Shown here: in pieces, positions 54,916 through 64,000 of the stretch
Layout: the number at the start of each line of letters is the position of its first letter
Numbering within the stretch: position 1 is the stretch's first letter
Assembly (NCBI RefSeq): GCF_000421545.1
Contig: NZ_ATXF01000004.1
Span: 744,001 to 808,000, forward strand
From: Agromyces italicus DSM 16388
GTDB lineage: Bacteria > Actinomycetota > Actinomycetes > Actinomycetales > Microbacteriaceae
Reading direction: 5' to 3'
DNA: 64,000 nucleotides
The notes under the pieces: model-generated
Databases searched by the model: none
Told to the model about the DNA's origin: nothing
Seen by the model: the letters and a program-made list of their open reading frames with translations, nothing else
Made by a program: the position numbers and the translations under genes

Positions 54916-55947
54916 ATGCTTCTGGGGTCGGTCACGAGTCTCGCGACCGCGGGCGCCCCGGCGTGGGATTCGATCGTCGGTGAGTGCTTCATCGCGATCC
55001 TCGGCGCGCCGGCCGACCCGCGCGCGCTCGAGGCGCTGGCCGAGGCCGCCGGAGATCCGCGGGCGAGTCTGGAGCGGCTCGTCTCGATCATTCCTGCGCC
55101 GCTCGACGACCCCGGTGGATCCTTCGCCCTCGCCTGGTGGAGCGGAACCGACCCGGGAACGGTGACCGCGGTCGTGCGCGGCGACGCCGTCATCGACCTC
55201 GATTCGCCCGGCGGCAGTCGCCGCTTCGATGGGCGGGGACTCCGCCCGTGGCATCTCGCGGAGTTCCACGACGTGACCGGGATCCGGCTCACCGCGGCGG
55301 GCGCGCCGCTCGCGCGACTCGGCGGCGGTGCCGTCGTCGCCCATGCCCGCGCCAGCCTGCGCGCGTCCGCGATCGAGTGGCATCGCGTCGAAGACGCCCA
55401 GGGGGAGCTGCTCGCGCACGAGGCCGAGACGGTCTCCGCGAGGCATCCGGCGGCCGACGTCGACACCGTGCTGGCGGTCACGGCCGACGCCGCGTCGGGT
55501 CCGCCGAGCGGATCGAACCCGGTCGTCGAGGGCGGGGCCGCGCTCGACGACCCGGCGCGCGCGGTTCCGAGCGTGCGCATCGCGGGGGGTGCGACGTTCA
55601 CCCCCGCGGGCCCGGTCTTCATCGGGCGAAGGCCCGCCGCACCGCGCATCGCCCCGGCCGACGGGCCCGTGCCCCGACTCGTGCAGGTCGAATCGCCGAG
55701 GCGGGTGGTGTCCTCAACGCATCTCGAACTTCGCGTCGAGGGCGGACGCCTCGTCGCGAGCGATCTCCGCTCGACGAACGGCACCATCGTGTTCGGCCGG
55801 AACGGCACGCGCCGGCTGCGGGCAGGCGAATCGATCGTGGTCGTCCCGGGCATGAGGCTCGACCTCGGAGACGATACGATCGTCGAGATCCTCCGACCCC
55901 CGGGAGTCGATCCGACGCCGAGAGCAGACAGCAGGCCGAACACGTGA
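54916..55947 (+). CDS. FHA-domain protein
   Basis: The 343-aa product has an Ala/Asp-rich N-terminal region of about 230 residues without recognised fold. A C-terminal FHA domain (about 235-330) binds phosphothreonine: VFIGRRPAA, the SSTHLEL segment, DLRSTNGTIVF and GMRLDLGDD. The FHA Arg and Ser in the binding loops appear present. It is first gene of a phospho-signalling cluster with PP2C and a membrane Ser/Thr kinase. It probably docks phosphorylated partners of that kinase. Its stop overlaps the phosphatase start (GTGA). Confidence 0.88.
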   Translation: MLLGSVTSLATAGAPAWDSIVGECFIAILGAPADPRALEALAEAAGDPRASLERLVSIIPAPLDDPGGSFALAWWSGTDPGTVTAVVRGDAVIDLDSPGGSRRFDGRGLRPWHLAEFHDVTGIRLTAAGAPLARLGGGAVVAHARASLRASAIEWHRVEDAQGELLAHEAETVSARHPAADVDTVLAVTADAASGPPSGSNPVVEGGAALDDPARAVPSVRIAGGATFTPAGPVFIGRRPAAPRIAPADGPVPRLVQVESPRRVVSSTHLELRVEGGRLVASDLRSTNGTIVFGRNGTRRLRAGESIVVVPGMRLDLGDDTIVEILRPPGVDPTPRADSRPNT

Positions 55948-56783
55948 CGCAGATAGGCAACGGCAACGCCCGCCACCGGGTCACCCTGCCCGACGGCACC
56001 CAGGTCACCCTCGCCTGGGCGGCGATCACGGACACCGGGCTGCGGCGCGAGGTCAACGAAGACAGCTACGTCGCCCAGGCGCCCGTGTTCGCCGTCGCAG
56101 ACGGGATGGGCGGCCACGCCGCCGGCGACTTCGCGAGCGCCGCCGTCGTCACCCGGCTCGCCGAGCACGGAGGCAAGTCCGCGATCGGCACACCCGAGAT
56201 CGACGCCTCATTGCATCGCGCCGTGCAGGACATGGGCCGCGGAGCAGGGGTCACCGACGAAGGCAGCGGCACCACCGTCACGGGCGCCGCGATCGGCACC
56301 ATCTCGGACGAGCCCGCCTGGATCGTGTTCAACATCGGGGACTCTCGCGTGTACCGCCTCGTCGGCGGCGTGCTCGAACAGCTCACCGTCGACCACTCGA
56401 TCGTGCAAGAACTGGTCGACGCGGGCCAGATCACCCGTGAAGAGGCCGACACCCACCCGCATTCCAATGTGATCACGCGAGCCGTCGGCTTCCACGAGGC
56501 GCCGATCCCCGACTATCGCGCCATCGCCGTCGAGGCCGGAATGCGGCTGCTGATCTGCTCGGACGGACTCACGAAGGAGCTGACCTCGTACGGCATCCGC
56601 CACTTCCTCCTCGCCAACCAGAACGCGGAGAAGGCTGCGGCACAGCTCGTCGATGCCGCACTCGGCAACGGCGGACGCGACAACGTCACCGTCATCGTCG
56701 TCGACGTGCTGAAGGTCGTGCGCCCGGAGCCGAGCGGCGACCTCGAACTCGACGGCGAAGGCGGCGAGTCGGCGAGAGCCTGA
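55944..56783 (+). CDS. PP2C-family Ser/Thr phosphatase
   Basis: The 279-aa cytoplasmic phosphatase has the metal-binding Asp set in EVNEDSYVAQAPVFAVADGM (about 37-56). GGHAAGDFAS, FNIGDSRVYRLVGG, CSDGLTKEL and GGRDNVTVIVVDV follow. It would reverse phosphorylation by the kinase encoded next. No membrane helix is present. GTG 55944 is set by the GTGA overlap with the FHA gene. Confidence 0.93.
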   Translation: MTQIGNGNARHRVTLPDGTQVTLAWAAITDTGLRREVNEDSYVAQAPVFAVADGMGGHAAGDFASAAVVTRLAEHGGKSAIGTPEIDASLHRAVQDMGRGAGVTDEGSGTTVTGAAIGTISDEPAWIVFNIGDSRVYRLVGGVLEQLTVDHSIVQELVDAGQITREEADTHPHSNVITRAVGFHEAPIPDYRAIAVEAGMRLLICSDGLTKELTSYGIRHFLLANQNAEKAAAQLVDAALGNGGRDNVTVIVVDVLKVVRPEPSGDLELDGEGGESARA

Positions 56784-56833
56784 AGCAGGTCTCCCGGGCC
56801 CCGCGACCCTGATGTCCCGCGGCGGCGCAAGCC

Positions 56834-56839
56834 TACAAT
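56834..56839 (+). promoter_or_regulatory. -10 element TACAAT between phosphatase and kinase genes
   Basis: TACAAT would give a secondary promoter with a leader of about 60 nt for the kinase and the giant surface protein gene. The 122-bp gap between the phosphatase and kinase genes is otherwise empty. Confidence 0.4.
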
Positions 56840-56905
56840 GGTGGGCACCGGGCCCACGTCTCCACCGATCCTGCCGAAGACGACCCGAGGAGCACAGGGG
56901 GGATC

Positions 56906-58306
56906 GTGACACGACGACTACCGTCCACCCCGCCGACCCTTCCCGGCTTCGAGTTCATCAGAGTGCTGGGCTCCGGTGGGTTCGCCGACGTGTTCCTCTA
57001 CGAACAGAACATGCCGCGCCGTCTCGTCGCGGTGAAGGTCCTGCTCGCGGGGGTCGTGAACGACGACCTGCGCCAGATGTTCCAGGCCGAGGCGAACCTC
57101 ATGGCCCAGCTGAGCTCGCACCCCTCGATCCTGACCGTCTACCAGGCGAGCGTCGCCGCCGACGGCCGACCGTACCTCGTCATGGAATACTGCTCGGCCT
57201 CGATCGGCCAACGCTACCGTGCCGTCCAGCTGCCGCTCGGCGAGGTGCTGTCGATCGGAGTGCGCGTCGCGAGCGCGATCGAGACCGCGCACCGCTCGGG
57301 GGTGCTGCACCGCGACATCAAGCCCTCGAACATCCTGACCACCGCCTACGGTCACCCGGTCCTCGCCGACTTCGGCATCGCGGCCACACTCGGGCAGGCC
57401 GAGATCTCCGAGCCGGTCGGACTGTCGATTCCCTGGTCGGCGCCCGAGGTGCTCCGCGATGAGGTCTCCGGGACGGTGGCGAGCGAGGTCTGGTCGCTCG
57501 GCGCCACCGTGTACTCCCTGCTCGCGGGACGCAGCCCGTTCGAGGTGATCGGCGGCGACAATCAGGCGCAGGCGCTCATCGCCCGCATCTCGAAGGGAAA
57601 GCTTCCGCCCACGGGGCGGGTCGACGTGCCCGCGAGCCTCGAGGCGGTGCTCGCACGCGCGATGTCGAAGCAACCGAAGGCCAGGCAGAGCGGGGCACTC
57701 GAGTTCATTCGCGACCTCCAGGCGGTCGAAGAGGAGCTGGGACTCCCGCAGACGCCGATCGAGGTCGCGATGGACGACTGGGCCCTCGCCACGGCCGTCG
57801 ATCTCGATGAACGCACCAGGGTGAACCCGTCGCGGCCGACCGCCGACCTCGTGCGACGCCGGCGTCGCGCCGCGGTTCAGCGACCCTCGCCGTCGTCTCG
57901 AACCGGGCTCGCCGAGACGACCGGATCGCGGGGGCGCAGTGCCCCGCCGACCGCCGGTCGGCTCGCCTGGGGCATCTCGATCGTGGCGGTACTCCTGCTC
58001 GGGCTCGTCGGCGCGGGCGTCGTCACCGTGATTCAGAACACGCGGGCCATTCCCGTGGTCACCGAGGTTCGGGGCATCGCCGACGGCACCGAAGTCACCT
58101 TCGAGTGGGTCGACCCCGGTCTCCAGTCGGGGGACGCCTACATCGTCAGGGTCGACGGCGCAGCCTCGCCGATGCAGCGCGAGACCAGCTACTCGATCGA
58201 CGCGGGCGAACGCGACCGCGTCTGCGCGAGCGTGACCGTCACGCGCGACGGCAAGTCGGGGGCGTCGAGCACCGAGCGCTGCGTCGAGGTCGAAGGAGTC
58301 GGCTGA
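56906..58306 (+). CDS. Membrane Ser/Thr protein kinase (PknB-like)
   Basis: The 466-aa protein has an N-terminal kinase domain at about residues 15-275: GSGGFADVFL, VAVKVLLAG (Lys), VLHRDIKPSNILTT (catalytic Asp), ADFGIAATL, and the APE motif in WSAPEVLRDE. A juxtamembrane Pro/Arg-rich linker follows, then one membrane helix (about 352-375; ISIVAVLLLGLVGAGVVTVI) and an outside domain of about 90 residues with a FN3-like pattern (VTEVRGIADGTEVTFEWVDP) and two Cys. It lacks PASTA repeats. GTG 56906 with a G-rich ribosome site. It is coupled to the giant downstream gene by TGATG. Confidence 0.92.
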   Translation: MTRRLPSTPPTLPGFEFIRVLGSGGFADVFLYEQNMPRRLVAVKVLLAGVVNDDLRQMFQAEANLMAQLSSHPSILTVYQASVAADGRPYLVMEYCSASIGQRYRAVQLPLGEVLSIGVRVASAIETAHRSGVLHRDIKPSNILTTAYGHPVLADFGIAATLGQAEISEPVGLSIPWSAPEVLRDEVSGTVASEVWSLGATVYSLLAGRSPFEVIGGDNQAQALIARISKGKLPPTGRVDVPASLEAVLARAMSKQPKARQSGALEFIRDLQAVEEELGLPQTPIEVAMDDWALATAVDLDERTRVNPSRPTADLVRRRRRAAVQRPSPSSRTGLAETTGSRGRSAPPTAGRLAWGISIVAVLLLGLVGAGVVTVIQNTRAIPVVTEVRGIADGTEVTFEWVDPGLQSGDAYIVRVDGAASPMQRETSYSIDAGERDRVCASVTVTRDGKSGASSTERCVEVEGVG

Positions 58307-61300
58307 TGCGGTTCTCGATCCCGCGGCGTCATCGCTCGGCGGTCTTCACCGCCGCCGCGGTCGCCGCGGTGGTCGGCCTCGTGGGCACGATCGCGGTCAC
58401 CAGCGGCGGCTACACCTCGCAGCGCGTCGATCTCGGCGACGCGGCGGTCTGGGTCGCGAACGAGGGAGCCCAATCGGTCGGTCGTGCGAACACCGCGGCG
58501 TTCGAGCTCAACTCGGTCGTCGAGACGGGCGGGGGCGCCACGATCGTGCAGCGCGGATCGACCGTGCTCGTGCTCGACGCCGATCGCTCGAGCGTCGGCA
58601 TCGTCGACGCGGCGACCAGCGAGTTGACCCAGCCGGTCGCGGTGCCGCCCGACGTCACGACGCTCGCGCTCGCCGGCTCTCAGGTGGTGCTCGCCGCCGA
58701 CGGTGACGTGTGGCGCACTCCGCTCGCCGAGTTCGCCGAGTTCTCCGCCGACGCAGACGCGGCGCTGAGCTTCGGCGCCGACGCGGTGATCTCGGTCGAT
58801 CCCGCCGGCCTGATGTTCGCCGTCACACCCTCGGCCGGCGAAGTGGTGAAGGTCGATGCGGCCCGCAGCGCGACGGTGTCGTCCGAATGGCGGATCGATC
58901 CGGCGGCCGACCACGAACTGCAGATCACATCCGCGGGCGGGCGCTGGGCCGTCCTCGACGCCGACACCGGCGTGCTCTCGCTCGACGGCCGCGCGATCGA
59001 CCTCTCGGCCGAGATCGGTCCCGACGACGCCCGGGTGCAGCTCGCCTCGTCGGCGGGCGATGAGATCTGGATCGCCACCAACCGGGCGCTCCTCGCCGTC
59101 GACCCCGACAGCGGAGCGGTGCGACGAGCGGTCGCGGGCCGCTCCGGCGTACCCGTCGCCCCTGTGGTCGAAGGCGGCTGCGTCCACGCGGCCTGGTCGG
59201 GCGGCGACGCGTGGCGATCGTGCGACGGGGCACCCGGAGAACTGTTCCCGCTCGACGGCGCCACGGGCGACGACCTCGATTTCCTCGCCAACGGCACCGC
59301 CCTCGTGCTCAACGATCGCGGCAACGGGCGCACCTGGGCTGCGAGTCGCGACTATCAGCGCATCGACAACTGGAAGGAACTGCTCGAGGCCGAGCGCGAC
59401 GACGAGCAGCTCGAACGCAACGATCCCGAGGATCGACCGACCATCGAGAAGCGCAGCGTCGAACCGGTCGCCGAGGACGACGTCTTCGGCGCCCGCCCCG
59501 GGAGGTCGACCCTGCTGCCGGTACTGCTGAACGACTACGATGCGAACGGCGACGTGCTGATGATCGAGCAGCCCGAGGAGCGCCTGCCCGAATGGGCACG
59601 CCTCGACCTCGTCTCCGACAACCAGCAGTTGCAGCTCACGCTCGCCGACGGGGCGACCGGGGTGCTCCGCTTCGCCTACCGCGTCGGTGACGGGCACGGC
59701 GGAAGCGCCACGGCCGAGGTCGAGGTGACCGTGCGCGGCAGCGACGAGAACGCGGCACCCGAGCAGCGTCGGCGCATCAGAGCCGATGTCGCCGTGGACG
59801 GCCGGCTCACCAGCCCGGTGCTCGGCGACTGGGTCGATCCCGACGGCGATCCCGTCTTCCTCGCCGAGTCGGCGGCCGACGCGCCCGATCGGGTCTCATG
59901 GTCGGCCGAGGGCACGGTCGTCTTCCACGAGGGCAGCGGCTCGACGGGCGAACGCGTCGTCGCGCTCACCGTCTCCGACGGGCGGGCCGAGGCGTCGGGA
60001 TCACTCGAGGTCACGGTGCATCCCGCGGGGGAGGTGCCGATCGTGGCCGAGCCCTTCATCGCACTGGCGACCGCCGGCGACGAGATCCGGATCGATCCGC
60101 TCCGCCATGTCCGCGGCGGAACGGGGCAGGTCGGGCTGACGGCCGTCCCGGCCAAGCCCGAGGTCGAGATCACGCCCGACTACGACGGCGGCACCTTCCG
60201 ATTCTCGAGTCTCTCGGTGGGCACCCATCACCTCGAATACACGGTGAGCGATGGCGGAGCCCCGGTCACCGGCATCGTGCGCGTCGACGTGCAGCCCCCG
60301 CCCGATCGCGATCCGACTCCCGTCACCGTGCCGCACACGGCCTTCCTCCGCGTCGACGACCCGGCCGACGTCGACGTGCTCGCCACCGACATCGACCCGA
60401 CGGGCGGCGTGCTCGTCATCACCGATGCCGCGCGCGATCAGGCCGGCGTGCAGATCGAGATCATCGAGCATCGACTGCTGCGGGTGACCCTGACGGCGCC
60501 GCTCGAATCGGGTTCGACGAGTTTCACCTACCGCGTGAGCAATGGCCTCGCCGAGGCGGAGGGCGAGGTCACGCTCGTGCAGGTGCCCGAGCCGGCGCTC
60601 GCGCAGCCGCCGGTCGCCGCCGACGACACCGTCTCCGTTCGCACGGGCGACGTCGTCGACATCCCCGTGCTCGAGAACGACGAGCATCCCGACGGCATCC
60701 CGCTGCTGCTCTCGCCCGAACTCGCGTCGACGCCCGATGACGGCCTGCTGTTCGCCTCGGGAGACCGCCTGCGCTACTTCGCCCCCGAGACGCCGGGCAG
60801 CTACACGGCGGCCTACCGCGTCGAAGACGAGCGGGGCCAGTTCGCGAACGCCACGGTGTCGATCTCGGTGAGCGAATCCGATCCCGCGACGAACGCCGAT
60901 CCCGTCCCCGAGACGGTCGACGCCCGGGTGATCGCCGGGGGGACGGTGCGCATCCGGATCCCGCTCGGCGGCATCGACCCCGACGGCGACTCGGTGCAAC
61001 TGCTGGGGCAGCAGTCGAACACCGAGCTCGGGACGATCGAAGCCGGCGGTCCCGACTGGCTCGACTATCGCGCGGCCGACTATTCCGCAGGCACCGACAC
61101 CTTCGCCTACGCCGTCATCGATGCGTTGGGCGGCCGGGCCGAAGGCACGGTGCGGATCGGCATCGCGCCGCGCGACGAACGCCCGGAGGCGCCCGTCGCG
61201 GTCGAGGACGTCATCACGGTACGGCCCGACCGCACGATCACGGTGCCGGTGCTCGAGAACGACTTCGATCCGGCGGGCGGCGCCCTCGAGATCGTCGAGG

Positions 61301-64000
61301 TCGGTTCGCCGGGCGAGGGCGCGGGGGAGGCGCGCATCGACGGGGAACGTCTCGAGATCGACGTACCGGCGGTGGAGGGCGAGCAGGGATTCCCGTACAC
61401 GATCGAGAACGAGTCGCTCGGCCGGGCGTCGAGCTTCCTCACCGTGAACGTGCGCGAGGACGCCCCGCTCGCCCGCCCCGAGGCATCCGACACCGTGCTC
61501 ACCCTGACCGACATCGTCGGCGTGGAATCGGTCGTCGTCCCGGTGCTGCGCGGGGTCTTCCTCGCCGACGCCGACGAGCGACGCCTCGGGGTCGATCTCG
61601 TCGACGGCTACCGCGACGGGGCGGAGGTGCGGGGTGACGGCTCGATCCGGATCACGGTGGAGGATCGCCGTCGCATCGTCCCGTTCATGGTGTCGCATCC
61701 CGACGATCCGACGATCACCGCGCACGCGTTCGTCTGGGTGCCCGGCCGCGACGATGCGCTTCCGCAGCTCCGCGCCGACGCGCCCGACGTCGAGGTGCGG
61801 AGCGGCGAGGCGGTCGAACTCGAACTGGCCGACTTCGTCATCGCCGCTTCCGGCCGCCCGGTGCGCCTCACCGACGAGGCGAGCGTGCTGGCCTCCCACA
61901 GCGACGGCTCCTCGCTCGTCGTCGACCGCGACACGCTGCGGTTCCAGAGCGAACCCGGGTACGTCGGGCCGGCGTCGATCTCGTTCACGGCGACCGACGG
62001 GGAATCGGCCGACGACCCCGACGCGCGCACGGGCACCGTCGTCATCCCGATCGAGGTCCGCTCCAACGAGGACGAGCCTCCCGCGTTCACGGGCGGGGTG
62101 ATCGATTTCGAGCCGGGCGAACGGAAGACGATCGACCTGTCGCGGCTCACGCGCTCGCCGGGCCCATCCGACGTGTACGAGGTGCTGCCCCCCGCGGCCG
62201 AGGGCTTCGACGTCGAGCTCGACGGCACCGATCTCACGATCACCGCTCGCTCGGCGACCGCACTCGGTACCGAGTCGTTCGTCGCGATCGGCGTCTCCGA
62301 CGACGCGGGCGACGGCAGCGGCGGCCGGATCGTGCTGCGCCTGGTGCCCTCCACGAAGCCCGTCGCCCGACCCGCCGATGACACGGCGATCGCCGCGCGG
62401 GGGCGCACCGCTTCGATCGATGTGCTGGAGAACGACGAGGCGACCAACCCCTTCCCCGAGGTGCCGCTGCGCGTCGTCGACGTCGAGTTGGGCGATCTCC
62501 CCGCCGGTGTCGCGATCTCGCCGAGCGAGGACCGCTCGACGCTGACCGTCACGGTTTCCGAGACGGCGGCACCGATCAACACCACGGTCAGGTACCAGGT
62601 CGAGGATGCCACGGGCGAACCGTCGCGACGGGCCTGGGCCGCGGTGACGGTGTCGGTGCAGGATCGCCCCGAGCCGATCATCTCGCCCCTGCTCACCGGC
62701 TTCGGCGACGGCACGCTCGACATCGCCTTCGGTGCGGGTGCCTTCAACAATTCGCCGATCACGGGCTACGAGCTCGTGCAGATCGACCCCACGTCGCGCG
62801 ACGCTATCACGACGACCCGGTGCGAGGCGACGAACTGCACGATCGCGACGCCCGGCAACGGCCAGGCGAACGCGGTGCTCGTCGAGATCAGGGCGCGCAA
62901 CGGGATCGGGCTCTCGGACCCGGTGGCGGTGCCGGGGCCGGTCTGGTCGGACGTCGTCCCCCCGCCCGCCGACGGGCTCCGCGCGCTCCCGCGCGACGGG
63001 CGGCTCCGTCTCGAGTGGAGCCCGGTCTCCGGTGGGCCGGGCAGTGCCGTCGGGTCGTACGTCGTGACGGTCGCGGGCGTCTCGACCGAGGTCTCGGCGG
63101 CGTCGACGTGCACCGCCTCGCTCTGCAGCGTCGACTCGCAGGCGATCGCGAACGGCAGCCGGGTGCCGGTCGCGGTGAGCGCACGCAACCAGGCGTACCC
63201 GGCGCTCGCGAGGTGGACGGAGGCGACCGCCACGGGAACGCCGTTCGGCCAGCCGGTCGCCGCCGCGCTCGACGTGGCCGGGGATGCCGCGGCGGGTACC
63301 GTCACCGTGACGTGGACGCCGTTCTCGGGGAACGGCGACGCCATCGCCGGCTATTTCGTGCAGCGGCTCGTCGTGGGTGAGACCGCCGTTCCGGGCGGTT
63401 CGCAGGCCTGCTCGGTGACCGCCCCGGCGCCCGGCGCGGTCGTGCCGCCCTCGACGGGCGGCACCGTCGCCGAGACGTTCGGGGTGGGCCCCGGCACCTC
63501 GAGTGTGCGATTCACCGGGACGGCGACGGAGTCGGCCCGCTACTCGTTCGTCGTCTGGGGCTACAACCGCGCGGGATGCGCGCACACCGCGGTCGCCGGC
63601 ACCGTGGTACGTCCGGCGCCCGGCGACGTCGGTGGCGTCGACAGCCGGATGGGGTGGAACGGGGCGGAGACCTGGGACCGCCGCATCGACGGCGTCGACG
63701 TGGATGCGCCGCGCATGGAGATCGTCGCCGTCGACGAGAACGGCGTGCAGATTCCCGGCTCGACGCGCGAGTTCCGCGGATCGGGATGGCTGCGGGATCT
63801 GCTCGGCGGCCGGTTCGACTTCGGCGAGACCGGCCGGTTCCAGGTGCGCGGCTGCAGCGTCTGGGGCAGCTGCGGCGCCTGGTCGAAGGCGCTGCCCACC
63901 GGCGGATCGCCGTCCCTCACCTTCGCCCTGCCGAGCCGGCTCTGGGACGACCGCACCGCCGGCTGGTCATGGACGAGCCCGCCCGACAACTCGGGCCTGC
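58306..64000 (+). CDS. Giant Ig-like/FN3 repeat surface protein (partial, runs off right edge)
   Basis: Open for 1898 codons without a stop to the window end. Residues 1-35 form a signal or anchor helix (AVFTAAAVAAVVGLVGTIAV). A beta-propeller-like region follows (about 45-360), then a charged linker and at least ten Ig/cadherin-like repeats. These are marked by VLENDxDPxGG blocks near residues 406, 692, 789, 983 and 1374. FN3-like domains begin around residue 1460 (SPITGYELVQIDP). It is secreted and probably wall- or membrane-attached. It is coupled to the kinase (TGATG), which suggests control by phosphorylation or sensing of the envelope. In related actinobacteria such genes are followed by MoxR and DUF58 genes, which lie outside this window. 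Confidence 0.9.
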   Translation, partial: MRFSIPRRHRSAVFTAAAVAAVVGLVGTIAVTSGGYTSQRVDLGDAAVWVANEGAQSVGRANTAAFELNSVVETGGGATIVQRGSTVLVLDADRSSVGIVDAATSELTQPVAVPPDVTTLALAGSQVVLAADGDVWRTPLAEFAEFSADADAALSFGADAVISVDPAGLMFAVTPSAGEVVKVDAARSATVSSEWRIDPAADHELQITSAGGRWAVLDADTGVLSLDGRAIDLSAEIGPDDARVQLASSAGDEIWIATNRALLAVDPDSGAVRRAVAGRSGVPVAPVVEGGCVHAAWSGGDAWRSCDGAPGELFPLDGATGDDLDFLANGTALVLNDRGNGRTWAASRDYQRIDNWKELLEAERDDEQLERNDPEDRPTIEKRSVEPVAEDDVFGARPGRSTLLPVLLNDYDANGDVLMIEQPEERLPEWARLDLVSDNQQLQLTLADGATGVLRFAYRVGDGHGGSATAEVEVTVRGSDENAAPEQRRRIRADVAVDGRLTSPVLGDWVDPDGDPVFLAESAADAPDRVSWSAEGTVVFHEGSGSTGERVVALTVSDGRAEASGSLEVTVHPAGEVPIVAEPFIALATAGDEIRIDPLRHVRGGTGQVGLTAVPAKPEVEITPDYDGGTFRFSSLSVGTHHLEYTVSDGGAPVTGIVRVDVQPPPDRDPTPVTVPHTAFLRVDDPADVDVLATDIDPTGGVLVITDAARDQAGVQIEIIEHRLLRVTLTAPLESGSTSFTYRVSNGLAEAEGEVTLVQVPEPALAQPPVAADDTVSVRTGDVVDIPVLENDEHPDGIPLLLSPELASTPDDGLLFASGDRLRYFAPETPGSYTAAYRVEDERGQFANATVSISVSESDPATNADPVPETVDARVIAGGTVRIRIPLGGIDPDGDSVQLLGQQSNTELGTIEAGGPDWLDYRAADYSAGTDTFAYAVIDALGGRAEGTVRIGIAPRDERPEAPVAVEDVITVRPDRTITVPVLENDFDPAGGALEIVEVGSPGEGAGEARIDGERLEIDVPAVEGEQGFPYTIENESLGRASSFLTVNVREDAPLARPEASDTVLTLTDIVGVESVVVPVLRGVFLADADERRLGVDLVDGYRDGAEVRGDGSIRITVEDRRRIVPFMVSHPDDPTITAHAFVWVPGRDDALPQLRADAPDVEVRSGEAVELELADFVIAASGRPVRLTDEASVLASHSDGSSLVVDRDTLRFQSEPGYVGPASISFTATDGESADDPDARTGTVVIPIEVRSNEDEPPAFTGGVIDFEPGERKTIDLSRLTRSPGPSDVYEVLPPAAEGFDVELDGTDLTITARSATALGTESFVAIGVSDDAGDGSGGRIVLRLVPSTKPVARPADDTAIAARGRTASIDVLENDEATNPFPEVPLRVVDVELGDLPAGVAISPSEDRSTLTVTVSETAAPINTTVRYQVEDATGEPSRRAWAAVTVSVQDRPEPIISPLLTGFGDGTLDIAFGAGAFNNSPITGYELVQIDPTSRDAITTTRCEATNCTIATPGNGQANAVLVEIRARNGIGLSDPVAVPGPVWSDVVPPPADGLRALPRDGRLRLEWSPVSGGPGSAVGSYVVTVAGVSTEVSAASTCTASLCSVDSQAIANGSRVPVAVSARNQAYPALARWTEATATGTPFGQPVAAALDVAGDAAAGTVTVTWTPFSGNGDAIAGYFVQRLVVGETAVPGGSQACSVTAPAPGAVVPPSTGGTVAETFGVGPGTSSVRFTGTATESARYSFVVWGYNRAGCAHTAVAGTVVRPAPGDVGGVDSRMGWNGAETWDRRIDGVDVDAPRMEIVAVDENGVQIPGSTREFRGSGWLRDLLGGRFDFGETGRFQVRGCSVWGSCGAWSKALPTGGSPSLTFALPSRLWDDRTAGWSWTSPPDNSGL

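Noticed and set aside
60001..63585. A 1194-codon minus-strand open frame opposite the giant surface protein
   Set aside because: No recognisable domains and low-complexity Arg/Asp/His composition; the plus strand has a signal peptide and clear Ig/FN3 repeats.

Overview
The window is about 64 kb of very GC-rich chromosomal DNA with strong third-position G/C bias, many ATGA/GTGA/TGATG gene overlaps and frequent GTG starts. Gene content points to an actinobacterium of the family Microbacteriaceae (Agromyces/Leifsonia-like). The pointers are a very long Rho with a disordered insert, an actinobacterial atp operon with a long delta and a very short epsilon subunit, a DtxR-type iron box, PspA with TPM-domain partners, DUF4192, LmeA-like and FHA/PP2C/Ser-Thr kinase genes. 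Nearly all of it reads as stable core genome. I see no insertion sequence, phage, CRISPR array, rRNA or replication origin.

Layout. 1-2.6 kb: metX (cut by the left edge) and metY, methionine synthesis from O-acetylhomoserine. 2.7-9.5 kb: small metabolic and repair genes (acyltransferase, SDR, K+ channel, phosphoribosyltransferase, S51-like hydrolase, ung, GNAT, amidase). 9.5-14.6 kb: iron-siderophore uptake operon (ATPase, binding lipoprotein, fused double permease, siderophore-interacting reductase) behind a promoter overlapped by a DtxR/IdeR-type box. 14.5-16 kb: HEVVH protein and arginase-family hydrolase. 16-20.4 kb: three-gene envelope-stress-like module (TPM-less paralogue, TPM protein, pspA) with an inverted-repeat operator candidate. 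20.5-22.5 kb: tRNA-Arg(CCG), a ROK regulator and a lipoprotein. 22.5-30 kb: argS, LmeA-like gene, lysA, hom, thrC, thrB (aspartate-family amino acids). 30-41.4 kb: rho, prfA, prmC, tsaC and a wecA-like gene, interrupted by cysE-cysK and by a TetR/ABC-exporter cassette. 41.4-49 kb: atpI-like gene and atpBEFHAGDC. 49-54.8 kb: P-loop kinase, yaaA, tag, ogt, a DUF4192 gene, a class III aminotransferase and its Lrp/AsnC regulator. 54.9-64 kb: FHA protein, PP2C phosphatase, membrane Ser/Thr kinase and a giant Ig-like/FN3 surface protein that runs off the right edge.

The best candidates for something undescribed are non-coding. One is a perfectly contiguous three-way-junction inverted-repeat element at 51496-51584. 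Another is a long CAGGAC-rich hairpin at 33766-33836. A third is a family of terminator-like hairpins all closed by the same CGGATGCC/GGCATCCG ends. There is also a recurring leaderless promoter layout (TANNNT, 6-7 nt, start codon). Among proteins, the PspA/TPM/TPM-less module and the phospho-signalling locus with the giant Ig-like protein deserve most attention.
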